16,084 nt of DNA, taken from assembly GCA_016206685.1 (NCBI GenBank), contig JACQRB010000050.1, forward strand, positions 1 through 16,084. Direction: 5' to 3'. Each line of letters opens with the position of its first letter. Position 1 is the stretch's first letter. Of this stretch, positions 1 to 7,166 are shown piece after piece. A program made the position numbers and the translations under genes. Origin of the DNA: Candidatus Omnitrophota bacterium. GTDB taxonomy: Bacteria; Omnitrophota; Gorgyraeia; Aquiviventales; Aquiviventaceae. The notes beneath the pieces are model-generated. The model was not told the origin of the DNA. It made no database searches and saw only the letters and a program-made list of their open reading frames with translations.

Positions 1-576
1 ATCCAGCGCCGGCGGCGCCGGCACGCGGTAGCCGCGGATGGTGACCTGCTCCGGGTAGATGAACTCCGTCTCGGCGACGGTGGCGTCCACGGGCAGATCA
101 ATCAATACCGGACCCGGCCGGCCGGTCCGCGCGATGTAGAAGGCCTCTTTCACCACCCGCGCGATGTCGCGCACGTCCTTCACCAGGTAGCTATGCTTGG
201 TAATCGGGCGGGTGATGCCGGTGGTATCAACTTCCTGGAAGGCGTCGTTGCCGATCACCGTCGTGCGCACCTGCCCGGTCAGCGCCACGATGGGAATCGA
301 GTCCATGCAGGCCGTGGCGATGCCGGTCACCAGGTTCGTCGCCCCCGGCCCTGAGGTCGCCAGGCACACGCCGACCTTGCCCGTCGCGCGGGCGTAGCCG
401 TCCGCCATGTGCGCCGCGCCCTGCTCGTGCGCCGTCAGGATCACCTTGATCGGCGATTGGTGCAGGGCGTCGAACGTGGGCAGATTGACCCCGCCGGGGA
501 TGCCGAAGGCCACGTCCACCCCCTCGCGCCGGAGGCACTCCACCAAAATCTGCGCGCCTTTCAGTTTTTCAGGCAT
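1..576 (-). CDS. ilvB: acetolactate synthase large subunit, N-terminal part (runs off the window)
   Basis: This is the first 192 codons of a thiamine-diphosphate enzyme that condenses two pyruvates (or pyruvate with 2-ketobutyrate) in valine, leucine and isoleucine synthesis; the rest lies beyond base 1. Visible family marks are the GIPGG segment (residues 25-29, usually GYPGG), the block HEQGAAHMADGYARATG starting at residue 50 with the ThDP-activating glutamate at E51, and the ATSGPGATNLVTGIA and ALTGQVRTTVIGNDAFQEVD blocks. GIPGG and the M in AHMADG are mild departures from the commonest sequence. The ATG at 574-576 is chosen because it gives the normal N-terminus and lies 11 nt after an extended -10 box, with no Shine-Dalgarno sequence. 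It is separated from tsaB by 123 bp and probably forms its own transcription unit. The family is clear; related ThDP enzymes are less likely given the acetolactate-synthase-specific blocks. Confidence 0.95.
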   Translation of the reverse strand, partial: MPEKLKGAQILVECLRREGVDVAFGIPGGVNLPTFDALHQSPIKVILTAHEQGAAHMADGYARATGKVGVCLATSGPGATNLVTGIATACMDSIPIVALTGQVRTTVIGNDAFQEVDTTGITRPITKHSYLVKDVRDIARVVKEAFYIARTGRPGPVLIDLPVDATVAETEFIYPEQVTIRGYRVPAPPALD

Positions 577-587
577 GGTAAATAGGT

Positions 588-596
588 ATTATAGCA
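588..596 (-). promoter_or_regulatory. extended -10 promoter of ilvB
   Basis: The minus strand reads TGCTATAAT, a perfect TGN-TATAAT extended -10 box. No good -35 hexamer is seen 16-18 nt upstream (TTTTCT or TTTCTT), which is normal for extended -10 promoters. Only 11 nt separate the box from the ilvB ATG, so transcription would start about 5 nt before the start codon and give a nearly leaderless mRNA. Confidence 0.55.
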
Positions 597-639
597 GAAA
601 TTTTCTGGTAAGAAAATCGTGACCATCGCCCTATGAAGC

Positions 640-693
640 AACTCCCAGAGCTACCAGGAGTTATGAACCCCGACGAGGAGTTTGAGCAACTCC
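640..693 (-). repeat. two alternating hairpins after tsaB
   Basis: Four copies of one 6-mer and its complement occur in this 54-bp stretch: AACTCC (640-645), GGAGTT (657-662), GGAGTT (677-682) and AACTCC (688-693). They can pair as two separate hairpins (loops of 11 and 5 nt) or in alternative partnerships. The position right after the tsaB stop suggests a transcription-end or attenuator-like structure, but no U-run follows, so an intrinsic terminator is not supported. Confidence 0.4.
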
Positions 694-699
694 GGAAGG

Positions 700-1428
700 C
701 TACTTCGCGGCCGTTTCTTGAGGAGAGGAGGCGTTGGCGTGAGGCGGGGGCTGTTGAATGGAGCAGGTCATTGGATGGAGATACATCGGCACCAGGCGGC
801 TGGGGTCGTCGCGCAGGCCCTGCTTGAGCCGTTCAAGGCCCAGGCGGCCCAATGTTGCGGCTCGAGGAAACCATAGGTCAGGCGTGGCGAACTGAGCTCG
901 CTCGCCCAATGCCGCTGCGAGACGCTCGCGGTACAGCGCCCCTCCGTCGCCGAGAAACACGACCGGGCCGTCCTTGAGCATCGGAAGCAATTCGTCAATC
1001 GTCAGCAGGTGATAGTCCGACTGCTTGCGCACGACGCCCTCGACAGTCTGATACAGCGCGGCATAGACTTTGCGTTGTTTCGCATCCAGGATGGGGCACA
1101 CCCGGTGCGGCGCCATCGGGATGTTCGCCGCCAGCACATCCAGCGACGGCACTCCAATGACGGGGGTCTTGGTGCGGAAGACCAGCGCTTTCACAAACGC
1201 CACGCCGATGCGCAGACCCGTGAAGGAGCCCGGTCCGATATCCACGGCGACCCCCTCAAGTTGTTCAAGCGTGCAGCCGCCGGCCTGCAGGACCCGAGTG
1301 ACCGCCTGAGGCAGCTCCACGGCGTGCGGACGCTCGGCCAGCAGCTCGTAGGACGCCAGCACCCGCTGCTCGTCCACCAGCGCCACGCCCAACTGATCCG
1401 TCGAGGTCTCAATGGCGAGGACTCTCAT
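700..1428 (-). CDS. tsaB: tRNA threonylcarbamoyladenosine biosynthesis protein TsaB
   Basis: TsaB is the catalytically inactive ASKHA-fold partner of TsaD in the complex that makes t6A at position 37 of ANN-decoding tRNAs. The N-terminus MRVLAIETSTDQLGVAL and the GPGSFTGLRIG motif at residues 65-75 are diagnostic. At 242 aa it is of normal length, but the last 20 or so residues (PPPHANASSPQETAAK at the end) look like unrelated tail sequence rather than conserved fold. The start overlaps the end of tsaE by 20 nt, and the ATG abuts a tandem 7-bp repeat instead of a ribosome binding site, so translation is probably coupled to tsaE. thiL-tsaE-tsaB is a gene order also known from Bacillus; the usual followers rimI and tsaD are not here. 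Confidence 0.96.
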   Translation of the reverse strand: MRVLAIETSTDQLGVALVDEQRVLASYELLAERPHAVELPQAVTRVLQAGGCTLEQLEGVAVDIGPGSFTGLRIGVAFVKALVFRTKTPVIGVPSLDVLAANIPMAPHRVCPILDAKQRKVYAALYQTVEGVVRKQSDYHLLTIDELLPMLKDGPVVFLGDGGALYRERLAAALGERAQFATPDLWFPRAATLGRLGLERLKQGLRDDPSRLVPMYLHPMTCSIQQPPPHANASSPQETAAK

Positions 1429-1960
1429 GGGGTTCGGGGTTCGTGGATCGTGAATCGTGGATCGTATGTGAGAGCATGCTCACCAGCTCGTTGGAACGCG
1501 GCCCGTGCCCGCTGGCTCGGAGGCGGCGCTGGTTTGTGCTCACGTGCTGGAACCGCAACTCCAGATACGCTTCAGGCAGCGCGTCCTGGCACCGGTCCGC
1601 CCACTCGATGACGGTCACTTTCTTGGGTGAGAAGACCCAGTCCACGTCCAGCCAGCTCACCGACGCGGCATCGTCCAGGCGATACCCGTCCACATGGATC
1701 AACGGCACCCGCCCGGGATATTCGCGCATCAGGATAAACGTCGGACTCCTCACCAGACCCGGCTCGATCCCCAAGCCTTTGGCGAGCCCTTGGATGAACG
1801 TGGTCTTGCCGCTGCCCAGCTCACCCGTGAGCCCGACGACGTCGCCGGCTGCCAGGCACGCGCCAAGCTGCTCGCCGAGCCGCTGCGTCTCTTCAACGGA
1901 CTTGCTGACAACTTCAAAAGTGCTTGAAGCCTTCTGGGATGAGCGGCCTGATGCGGCCAT
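1409..1960 (-). CDS. tsaE: tRNA threonylcarbamoyladenosine biosynthesis ATPase TsaE
   Basis: TsaE is the small P-loop ATPase that drives the TsaB-TsaD complex in t6A formation. Walker A GELGSGKT is at residues 46-53, followed by the family motif SPTF (72-75), the HVDGYRLD segment (89-96, usually HxDxYRL) and VIEWADR (117-123). The protein has 183 aa, longer than usual: about 13 residues precede the conserved core, because the ATG at 1960 is the only start before it, and it lies 47 nt inside the end of thiL. The last 19 residues (165-183) are encoded by a tandem 7-bp repeat and read as low-complexity sequence, so the natural C-terminus has probably been replaced. It overlaps tsaB by 20 nt, which suggests coupled translation. 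Confidence 0.95.
   Translation of the reverse strand: MAASGRSSQKASSTFEVVSKSVEETQRLGEQLGACLAAGDVVGLTGELGSGKTTFIQGLAKGLGIEPGLVRSPTFILMREYPGRVPLIHVDGYRLDDAASVSWLDVDWVFSPKKVTVIEWADRCQDALPEAYLELRFQHVSTNQRRLRASGHGPRSNELVSMLSHTIHDSRSTNPEPHESPRH
1429..1463. repeat. tandem 7-bp repeat, five units, at the tsaE/tsaB junction
   Basis: On the plus strand the units are GGGGTTC, GGGGTTC, GTGGATC, GTGAATC, GTGGATC, with no gaps. The array touches the tsaB start codon (1426-1428) and codes for residues 166-177 of TsaE. It leaves no room for a Shine-Dalgarno sequence for tsaB. Confidence 0.85.
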
Positions 1961-2876
1961 CGGTTCCGACCAGTTCTACTCCGGCACCGCGCGCCACGAC
2001 GTCGCCGATCGCCGTCACCGGCACGCGGCCGATCATGCGGGGCACGCGATTCGCCGCGCGCGCGGGCACCACACACACCAGCTCGAAGTCTTCGCCATCC
2101 ATCAGCGCGTGCCAAACGGCCTGGCGCCCCCGCCTGCCCCGTGAATCTCGGGGCGGGCAGGCGGCTCGACTGACGGGGATATCAGCCGCCCTGATGCGAA
2201 ACGTCACGCGGCTGGCGCGGCTCATCTGCCACAGGTCAGAGGCCAAGCCATCGGACAGATCCATCATCGCATGCACCTTGAGGTGCCGCACCAGCCACTG
2301 CGCCTGCTGGACCCTCGGCATGAACGTCGCATGCCGCCCCGAGGCCAGCGAGCCGCCCAGCCGGCCCGTCACAAACACCTCATCGCCCACCCGCGCGCCG
2401 CTTCGAAGCACCAGATGAGCAGGGCGCACCGTCCCGAGGATCGCGACGTCCACCACGACGACGGGAGCGCGAACCGTGTCGCCGCCGACGATGGCGAGGC
2501 CGAATCGCCGGGCGCACCGCCAGAGGCCGGCATACACCTCATCCGCAAATCGCACGCTCGTGTGAGGAGGCAGTCCCAACGACACCACCGCATGCCGCGG
2601 CAAGCCGCCCATCGCCGCCACATCGCTCACGTTGCGCGCGAGGGCTTTCCATCCGATCCAGCGCGGCCGGACCCGTTCCCGTCGAAAATGCACGTTCTCA
2701 ACCAGCATGTCGCTGGCAAACAACAGGTGTTCCTTGGCCGTCCAGCGCAACACGGCGGTGTCGTCACCGATCCCGACGAGCACCGACGAGGCTTTCGCGC
2801 CCGGTCCCAACTGTTTGCGAAGGCGCTGAATCAGCCGCACCTCACCCAGCTGTGCCACTGTTCGCGTGCTGCTCAT
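1914..2876 (-). CDS. thiL: thiamine-monophosphate kinase
   Basis: ThiL phosphorylates thiamine monophosphate to thiamine diphosphate, the cofactor used by the acetolactate synthase at the left end. It belongs to the PurM/AIR synthase-like ATP family: GIGDDTAVL at 35-43, the conserved NVSDVAAMGG at 82-91, GGDTVR at 131-136, DLSDGLASDL at 206-215 and GEDFELVCVV at 261-270. With the ATG at 2876 the protein has 320 aa, the family length; an ATG further upstream (3044) would overlap the preceding gene and add unrelated sequence. No clear ribosome binding site precedes it, and a weak TATGCT box lies 9 nt upstream. Residues 239-252 (CPPRDSRGRRG in the middle) are an Arg/Pro-rich insert coded by a palindrome, placed between the usual PVSRAA and ALxxGEDFEL blocks. 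The gene overlaps tsaE by 47 nt. Confidence 0.95.
   Translation of the reverse strand: MSSTRTVAQLGEVRLIQRLRKQLGPGAKASSVLVGIGDDTAVLRWTAKEHLLFASDMLVENVHFRRERVRPRWIGWKALARNVSDVAAMGGLPRHAVVSLGLPPHTSVRFADEVYAGLWRCARRFGLAIVGGDTVRAPVVVVDVAILGTVRPAHLVLRSGARVGDEVFVTGRLGGSLASGRHATFMPRVQQAQWLVRHLKVHAMMDLSDGLASDLWQMSRASRVTFRIRAADIPVSRAACPPRDSRGRRGRQAVWHALMDGEDFELVCVVPARAANRVPRMIGRVPVTAIGDVVARGAGVELVGTDGRIRPLIPEGFKHF
2130..2164. repeat. palindromic element inserted in frame in thiL
   Basis: Perfect 10-bp arms CCGCCTGCCC (2130-2139) and GGGCAGGCGG (2155-2164) enclose 15 nt; the alternative inner stem CCCCG/CGGGG (2137-2141 and 2149-2153) encloses TGAATCT. The element is about 36 bp, keeps the thiL frame, and codes for residues 238-249, a stretch not expected in ThiL. 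Its sequence partly resembles the insert in cysS. Confidence 0.7.
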
Positions 2877-2946
2877 TGAGAGAGGAGCATACCGAGTAGT
2901 GGGCAGCGGGTGGCGCAGCGGCAGGCCCTGCTGCCCATAGCACATC

Positions 2947-4002
2947 CTACAGCAGCTCCCGGGCCGTGAGCCCCAACCCGACCAGGAACGTGTTGTGTAC
3001 CATGTGCACCGCAATCGGGCCCACGAGCGAACCGCTGCGTTCATACAGATGCGCCAGCACGCAGCCCAACGCGAGAATCGGCACGAACGCGATCAGGTTG
3101 GTGTGCATCGCGGCGAACAGCGAGCCGCTGACCAGCATGGCCACCGTCCTGGAGGTCGAGCGCCGCAGCGTGGCAAACACCACTCCCCGGAAGAACACCT
3201 CTTCCGCCACCGGCCCGATGACACATGCCAACACCACCGTCAACGCCACGGTGAGCGTGCGCCCTTCGACGAACAACAGCTCATGAATCGCTTCCATGGA
3301 AGGTTGAATGCCAAGCCGGTTGGCGATTCTGACGACGAGCCACAACAGTCCGAAGATCCACGGAAAGCACCCGACGTATCCCGTGAGGGCTTGTTTGATG
3401 GCGCCAGGAGCCGTCCGTCTCGACAGACCAAACCAGACGGCCGGCGCGCGGGTCCTGCTCGACGCCAACGCCCACACCACCGCCACCACCAGCCCATCCA
3501 AGAGGAGCATCGCCACGACGCTCCACAGATGCGCATCGGCCGCAAGGGGTAGGCCCGCCCTCGACAGGCTCAGCCGGGCCAATGGAAACAGGCCCCCGAG
3601 CAAGACGATCAACCAGGCGACGCGGCCCAAATCCCCGAACGACCAGCCCGCGGAGAGCCGCGACGGAACATGAATGAGCCGGGCCAGCTGACCGGTCCTG
3701 ATCGCCAGGACACTGAGGGCCAACCCCGCGATCCCAAGCCCGGTCCCCAACGCCGTCCACACGCTCAAGGCTATCGCCAGGCGCGGCTTGCGCTGCAACA
3801 CCTCCAGCATGCGCTGCGGATCCAGGTCCTGATCCCAGAGCGCCGCGTGGGACGCGGCCGTCGAAGAGTCTGTCGTCGCTGGATGGAGCGGCCGCCAGGC
3901 GACGCTCCCGCTCCTGAGCAGCCAGCCGTACAGCAGCGCCACGATCGCGCTCAAGCCCACGTAGAACCACCAACTCTGTAAGAACGAAGAACGGCGAGTC
4001 AT
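2947..4002 (-). CDS. CPBP-family intramembrane metalloprotease (CAAX protease/Abi type)
   Basis: This is a multi-pass membrane protein of 351 aa whose C-terminal half is the CPBP (Abi) domain of prenyl-protein-protease-like glutamate metalloproteases. The three family motifs are present: EEVFFRG at 267-273, the FAAMH segment with H300, and HMVHN with H333 and N337. Hydrophobic segments are seen near residues 11-29, 78-102, 126-142, 159-181, 205-225, 250-265, 288-312 and 325-348. The substrate is unknown; in bacteria such proteins have been linked to peptide maturation, bacteriocin immunity or anchoring, and nothing here selects one role. The N-terminal half is not recognised. The ATG overlaps the metG stop by 4 nt (ATGA), which argues for cotranscription with metG; 70 bp separate its end from thiL. 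Confidence 0.88.
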   Translation of the reverse strand: MTRRSSFLQSWWFYVGLSAIVALLYGWLLRSGSVAWRPLHPATTDSSTAASHAALWDQDLDPQRMLEVLQRKPRLAIALSVWTALGTGLGIAGLALSVLAIRTGQLARLIHVPSRLSAGWSFGDLGRVAWLIVLLGGLFPLARLSLSRAGLPLAADAHLWSVVAMLLLDGLVVAVVWALASSRTRAPAVWFGLSRRTAPGAIKQALTGYVGCFPWIFGLLWLVVRIANRLGIQPSMEAIHELLFVEGRTLTVALTVVLACVIGPVAEEVFFRGVVFATLRRSTSRTVAMLVSGSLFAAMHTNLIAFVPILALGCVLAHLYERSGSLVGPIAVHMVHNTFLVGLGLTARELL

Positions 4003-5588
4003 GTCTTTGGAAACAGGACTTCCCGTTTGCCCAGCGTTTTTCCAGCGAGCGGATCACCGGTCCAGCTCGTTGCATCCGCCAAACGGCGTGGTGAATCACC
4101 CATGCCAAGCTGCTGCCAGATCGCCTCGGACACCGATGGCATGAATGATTCCAGGGTAATGGCGACCACATGAATCACATGCGCCAAGATAGACAGAACG
4201 GTGTGGAGCCGCTGTACACCACCGTCTCCTTGGCCTTTCGTCAGCTTCCAGGGGGCGGTCAGTTCAATGTATTGATTAGCCTGACTCACAACGCGCATGA
4301 TCGCGTCCAGCGCGTTAGCAAATTCGATACGTGACATAGCCGTGTCAACCTGTTTTGCTAGATCATGGGTGGCTTGTTGCAGTGGGTCATCATACTGGGC
4401 TGAACGGCCAAGTTGCGTTGTAGACGGGATTTTCCCACCGCAATACCGCTCGATCATCGAGAGGGTCCGGTTCACGAGATTCCCCAAATCGTTCGCAAGG
4501 TCCGCCTCCAGGCGGCCCAACAGCGCCTCTTCGGAAAACGCCCCGTCCTGGCCGAAGGGCACGTCGCGCAAGAGAAAATAACGGTACACGTCCGCGGCAT
4601 ACGGCTGGCTCTTGAGCAGCTCACGGACCACGGCGTACGGATCCACGATGTTGCCCAGCGACTTGGACATCTTCTGCTCGCCGACCTTCCACCAGCCGTG
4701 GGCGAAGATCAGGCGCGGCATCTGCTCATCGGACAGGCCGAGCGCATGCAAGATGATCGGCCAATACACGGCATGGTGCCGGAGGATGTCCTTGCCGATG
4801 ACATGCACGTCCGCGGGCCAGTGCGCCGAGAGCCGCGCCTCATCCATCCCGTAACCGACCGCGCTGATGTAGTTGAGCAGCGCGTCGAACCACACGTACG
4901 TCACATGCCCCTCGCTGAACGGCACCGGAATCCCCCATCCCACCCGCCGGCGCGGGCGCGTGATGCACAGGTACTCGGGCAGCGGCTGCTCCAGCAGGCT
5001 GGCAATCTCGTTGTAACGGGTCTGGGGTTGAATGAAGGCTGGATGGGCCTTGAGAAATCCCTGCAGCCACGGCTGATGCGCCCGCAGCGGCAGGTACCAA
5101 CCTTCCTCTTCGACGGCCTCCAGCGGGCGGGCGCAGTTCGGGCAGACGGGAGCTGGACTCGCCCCGCTTGGCAACTCCTCTTTCGTCCAAAACGTTTCGC
5201 AGGGCGTGCAGTACCAGCCCTGATACGTCGCGTGGTGCAGCTGTTTCTCCTGCTGCAGGCGCGTCAGGCACGCCTGCACGACGCGCACGTGCCGGGGCTC
5301 GGTGGTGCGGAGAAAATCGTCATAGGAGATGTTGAGCAGCTTCCACAGCTCTTTGAAGCGCTCGACCACGCCGTCCACGAATGCCTGGGGCGGCCGGCCG
5401 GACGCGGCGGCGGCCTGCTCGATCTTCTGGCCGTGCTCATCCGTCCCGGTCAACAAGAACACGGTCTCGCCCTTCAGGCGATGGTAGCGCGCCAGGCAAT
5501 CGGCCGCGATCTCGGTGTAGGAGTGGCCAATATGCGGCGAGGCGTTCACGTAGTACAGCGGCGTCGTGATGTAATAGGCTTTTGGCAT
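3999..5588 (-). CDS. metG: methionyl-tRNA synthetase
   Basis: This class I aminoacyl-tRNA synthetase charges tRNA-Met. PHIGH is at residues 18-22, TGTDEHG at 48-54, four zinc cysteines at C127, C130, C149 and C152, a VWFDALLNY block at 232-240, and KMSKS at 306-310, followed by the alpha-helical anticodon-binding domain. With 529 aa it lacks the C-terminal Trbp111-like tRNA-binding domain found in longer MetRS forms. The ATG lies 5 nt after the holB stop, with only a tandem 7-bp repeat where a ribosome binding site would be. Around 4261-4440 the GC content falls to about 51%, lower than the rest of the gene. The last bases overlap the CPBP protease gene by 4 nt. Confidence 0.97.
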   Translation of the reverse strand: MPKAYYITTPLYYVNASPHIGHSYTEIAADCLARYHRLKGETVFLLTGTDEHGQKIEQAAAASGRPPQAFVDGVVERFKELWKLLNISYDDFLRTTEPRHVRVVQACLTRLQQEKQLHHATYQGWYCTPCETFWTKEELPSGASPAPVCPNCARPLEAVEEEGWYLPLRAHQPWLQGFLKAHPAFIQPQTRYNEIASLLEQPLPEYLCITRPRRRVGWGIPVPFSEGHVTYVWFDALLNYISAVGYGMDEARLSAHWPADVHVIGKDILRHHAVYWPIILHALGLSDEQMPRLIFAHGWWKVGEQKMSKSLGNIVDPYAVVRELLKSQPYAADVYRYFLLRDVPFGQDGAFSEEALLGRLEADLANDLGNLVNRTLSMIERYCGGKIPSTTQLGRSAQYDDPLQQATHDLAKQVDTAMSRIEFANALDAIMRVVSQANQYIELTAPWKLTKGQGDGGVQRLHTVLSILAHVIHVVAITLESFMPSVSEAIWQQLGMGDSPRRLADATSWTGDPLAGKTLGKREVLFPKT

Positions 5589-5593
5589 ACCGG

Positions 5594-6478
5594 TTAAGTG
5601 ATGAGTGATGAGTGATGAGTGATGAGTAAAAGCCAGTGCTCGCGAAAGAGCGTGCCGATGAGCCGGGCGCTGACCATCTGCTCGTCAAGGGAGTGCGAGA
5701 GTTCGACCAATCGCAGCGCGGTCTCGACGCACCGCTCCCGGTCCAGCGTCGCCGCCTGCCGCCCAAGCCGCAGGGCGGTCTCAGGATGGGTGAGCAGCGT
5801 GTCCCCACCCACGCCCACCACCGCCACATCGCGCAACCAGGCGATCGCTCCGGCCAGCCACTGCGAGACGGCCTCGCGGTCCGTCGGGACCGGCCATTCC
5901 AGCCATGCGGCCGGCTGTTCCGAGGCGAACTGCGCCAGCATCGCCGGGGGGAGCGCGGCGACGTCGCCCGCCGGCAAGCGCCCGAACCGCACGACCTTGC
6001 AGCGCGAGACCACCGTCGGCAGGCAGGCGCTGGGCTGCGGCGTCAACAGGATGAAGCGCGAGGATGCCGGCGCCTCCTCGAGGGACTTCAACAGGAGGTT
6101 GCCCGCTTCCTCGGTCAGGCACTCGGCGCCGTTGATGACGGCGACCTGCGCGCGCGCCATGAACGGACGCAGGCTCATGCGCTCCAGCACCTGCCGCACG
6201 TCTTCAATGCGGATATTGGCGGCCGCGCCCTGCGGGTTTAACTGATGGACGTCCGGATGCACGCCACGGGTGATCCGACGGCAGGAGTCGCACTCGCCGC
6301 AGGCGCCGTGGGATGGCTGGGCGCAGTTAAGCGCGCGCGCCATCTCCAGCGCAACCACCAGCGTGCCCGCGTCCGTGTCGCCGGCGAACAGATACGCCGG
6401 CGCGACCCGCTGCTTGGCCAGATCGGCCTGGAGCATCGTGACGGCCAGTTGCTGTCCGCGAATCTGCGACCACGCCAT
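5594..6478 (-). CDS. holB: DNA polymerase III delta' subunit
   Basis: This 294-aa protein is a clamp-loader AAA+ subunit that helps load the sliding clamp. The ATG at 6478 gives the family N-terminus MAWSQIRGQQLAVTMLQ; an upstream TTG (6511) would overlap tmk and adds nothing conserved. The four-cysteine zinc module is C52, C60, C63, C66, followed by HPDVHQL, NGAECLTEEAGNLLLKSLEE (116-135) and the VVSRC block at 157-160. The P-loop position reads GDTDAGTL (33-40), without the lysine, so it probably does not bind ATP, as in E. coli delta'. The last ten residues (285-294) come from a tandem 7-bp repeat. It starts 4 nt after tmk ends, with no Shine-Dalgarno sequence; tmk-holB proximity is common in bacteria. 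Confidence 0.93.
   Translation of the reverse strand: MAWSQIRGQQLAVTMLQADLAKQRVAPAYLFAGDTDAGTLVVALEMARALNCAQPSHGACGECDSCRRITRGVHPDVHQLNPQGAAANIRIEDVRQVLERMSLRPFMARAQVAVINGAECLTEEAGNLLLKSLEEAPASSRFILLTPQPSACLPTVVSRCKVVRFGRLPAGDVAALPPAMLAQFASEQPAAWLEWPVPTDREAVSQWLAGAIAWLRDVAVVGVGGDTLLTHPETALRLGRQAATLDRERCVETALRLVELSHSLDEQMVSARLIGTLFREHWLLLITHHSSLIT
5598..5625. repeat. tandem 7-bp repeat, four exact units, at the holB/metG junction
   Basis: Four exact copies of GTGATGA on the plus strand are followed by GTAA. The array codes for the end of HolB (a 7-residue peptide period with HHSSLIT) and lies 9 nt from the metG ATG. A further GTGATGAGTAA copy (6486-6496) occurs at the tmk/holB junction, so both ends of holB carry the same word. 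Confidence 0.9.
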
Positions 6479-6482
6479 AGAA

Positions 6483-7103
6483 TCAGTGATGAGTAAGCTT
6501 GCGTAGGACAAGTGTCAGAACTTGCTGCTGAAGCACCGATTTGGGTTCGGTCGCATCGAGCACGATGAAGCGTTTGGGCTCCCGCCGCGCCAGCTTGAGA
6601 AACCCCTGCCGGACGGCGTGATGAAACGCGCGCGCTTTCTGCTCCATCCGGTCGCGAGGGCTCCTGATGCGTGAAAACCCGACCCTCGTCGGCACATCCA
6701 GCAAGATCGTCAGGCGAGGCATCACGCCGCCAATGGCGCGCCGGCCAAGCTGGTTGAGCCACGCGATATCCAAGCCTCCCCCATAGCCCTGATACGCCAT
6801 CGTGGAGTCGTGGAACCGGTCGCAGATCACCACGCAGCCTCGCCGGAGGGCCGGGCGAACGTGCTCCTCAACCAACTGGATGCGCCCGGCGATGAACAAC
6901 AGCGCCTCCGCCAGCGGAGAGATTCTGACGCGCCGCGTGTGGAGCAGCACGCGGCGCAAACGCTGCCCCAGCACCGTCGAGCCGGGATCACGAACGAACA
7001 CGACCTGATGGCCGCGTCGTCGCAGCGCCTGCGCCAGCCACTTCGCCTGGCTGGACTTGCCGGAGCCTTCCGGCCCCTCAAATGTAATGAAAAATCCACC
7101 CAT
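6483..7103 (-). CDS. tmk: thymidylate kinase
   Basis: This kinase phosphorylates dTMP to dTDP. The P-loop GPEGSGKS is at residues 10-17, DRFHDSTMAYQG at 95-106, and the LID region is RIRSPRDRMEQ (145-155). At 206 aa it has the normal length. The usual REPGGT substrate-binding block reads RDPGST (38-43), a variant at a normally well-kept place; the arginine is retained, so activity is plausible. The ATG at 7103 follows directly after a large hairpin and a GTCAGAA word, with no ribosome binding site in view, so expression may depend on the hairpin or on read-through from upstream. The stop is followed 4 nt later by holB. Confidence 0.96.
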   Translation of the reverse strand: MGGFFITFEGPEGSGKSSQAKWLAQALRRRGHQVVFVRDPGSTVLGQRLRRVLLHTRRVRISPLAEALLFIAGRIQLVEEHVRPALRRGCVVICDRFHDSTMAYQGYGGGLDIAWLNQLGRRAIGGVMPRLTILLDVPTRVGFSRIRSPRDRMEQKARAFHHAVRQGFLKLARREPKRFIVLDATEPKSVLQQQVLTLVLRKLTHH

Positions 7104-7147
7104 GTCAGAAAGTGTCAGACACTTTTTGCCCCAAAAGTGTCTGACAC
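7104..7147. repeat. GTGTCAGACAC hairpin in front of tmk
   Basis: Arms of 15 bp, GTGTCAGACACTTTT (7112-7126) and AAAAGTGTCTGACAC (7133-7147), pair perfectly around a 6-nt TGCCCC loop. Each arm is itself a small palindrome (GTGTC-A/T-GACAC). On the plus strand CCTTTTT follows, so it could act as a terminator there; on the minus strand it fills the 63-bp space between the small membrane protein and tmk. This looks like a REP-type dispersed palindrome. Confidence 0.75.
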
Positions 7148-7166
7148 CTTTTTAGATCAGCTCGTG

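Noticed and set aside
633..827. Plus-strand ORF beginning MKQLPELPGVMNPDEEFEQL
   Set aside because: The first part looks protein-like, but it has no ribosome binding site, overlaps tsaB antisense and turns to unrelated sequence; chance or remnant.
4413..5597. 394-codon open frame on the plus strand
   Set aside because: Antisense shadow of metG in GC-rich DNA; no family features.
7148..7155. Rho-independent terminator on the plus strand after the GTGTCAGACAC hairpin
   Set aside because: A T5 run follows the stem, but no plus-strand gene ends here, so a terminator call is not supported.
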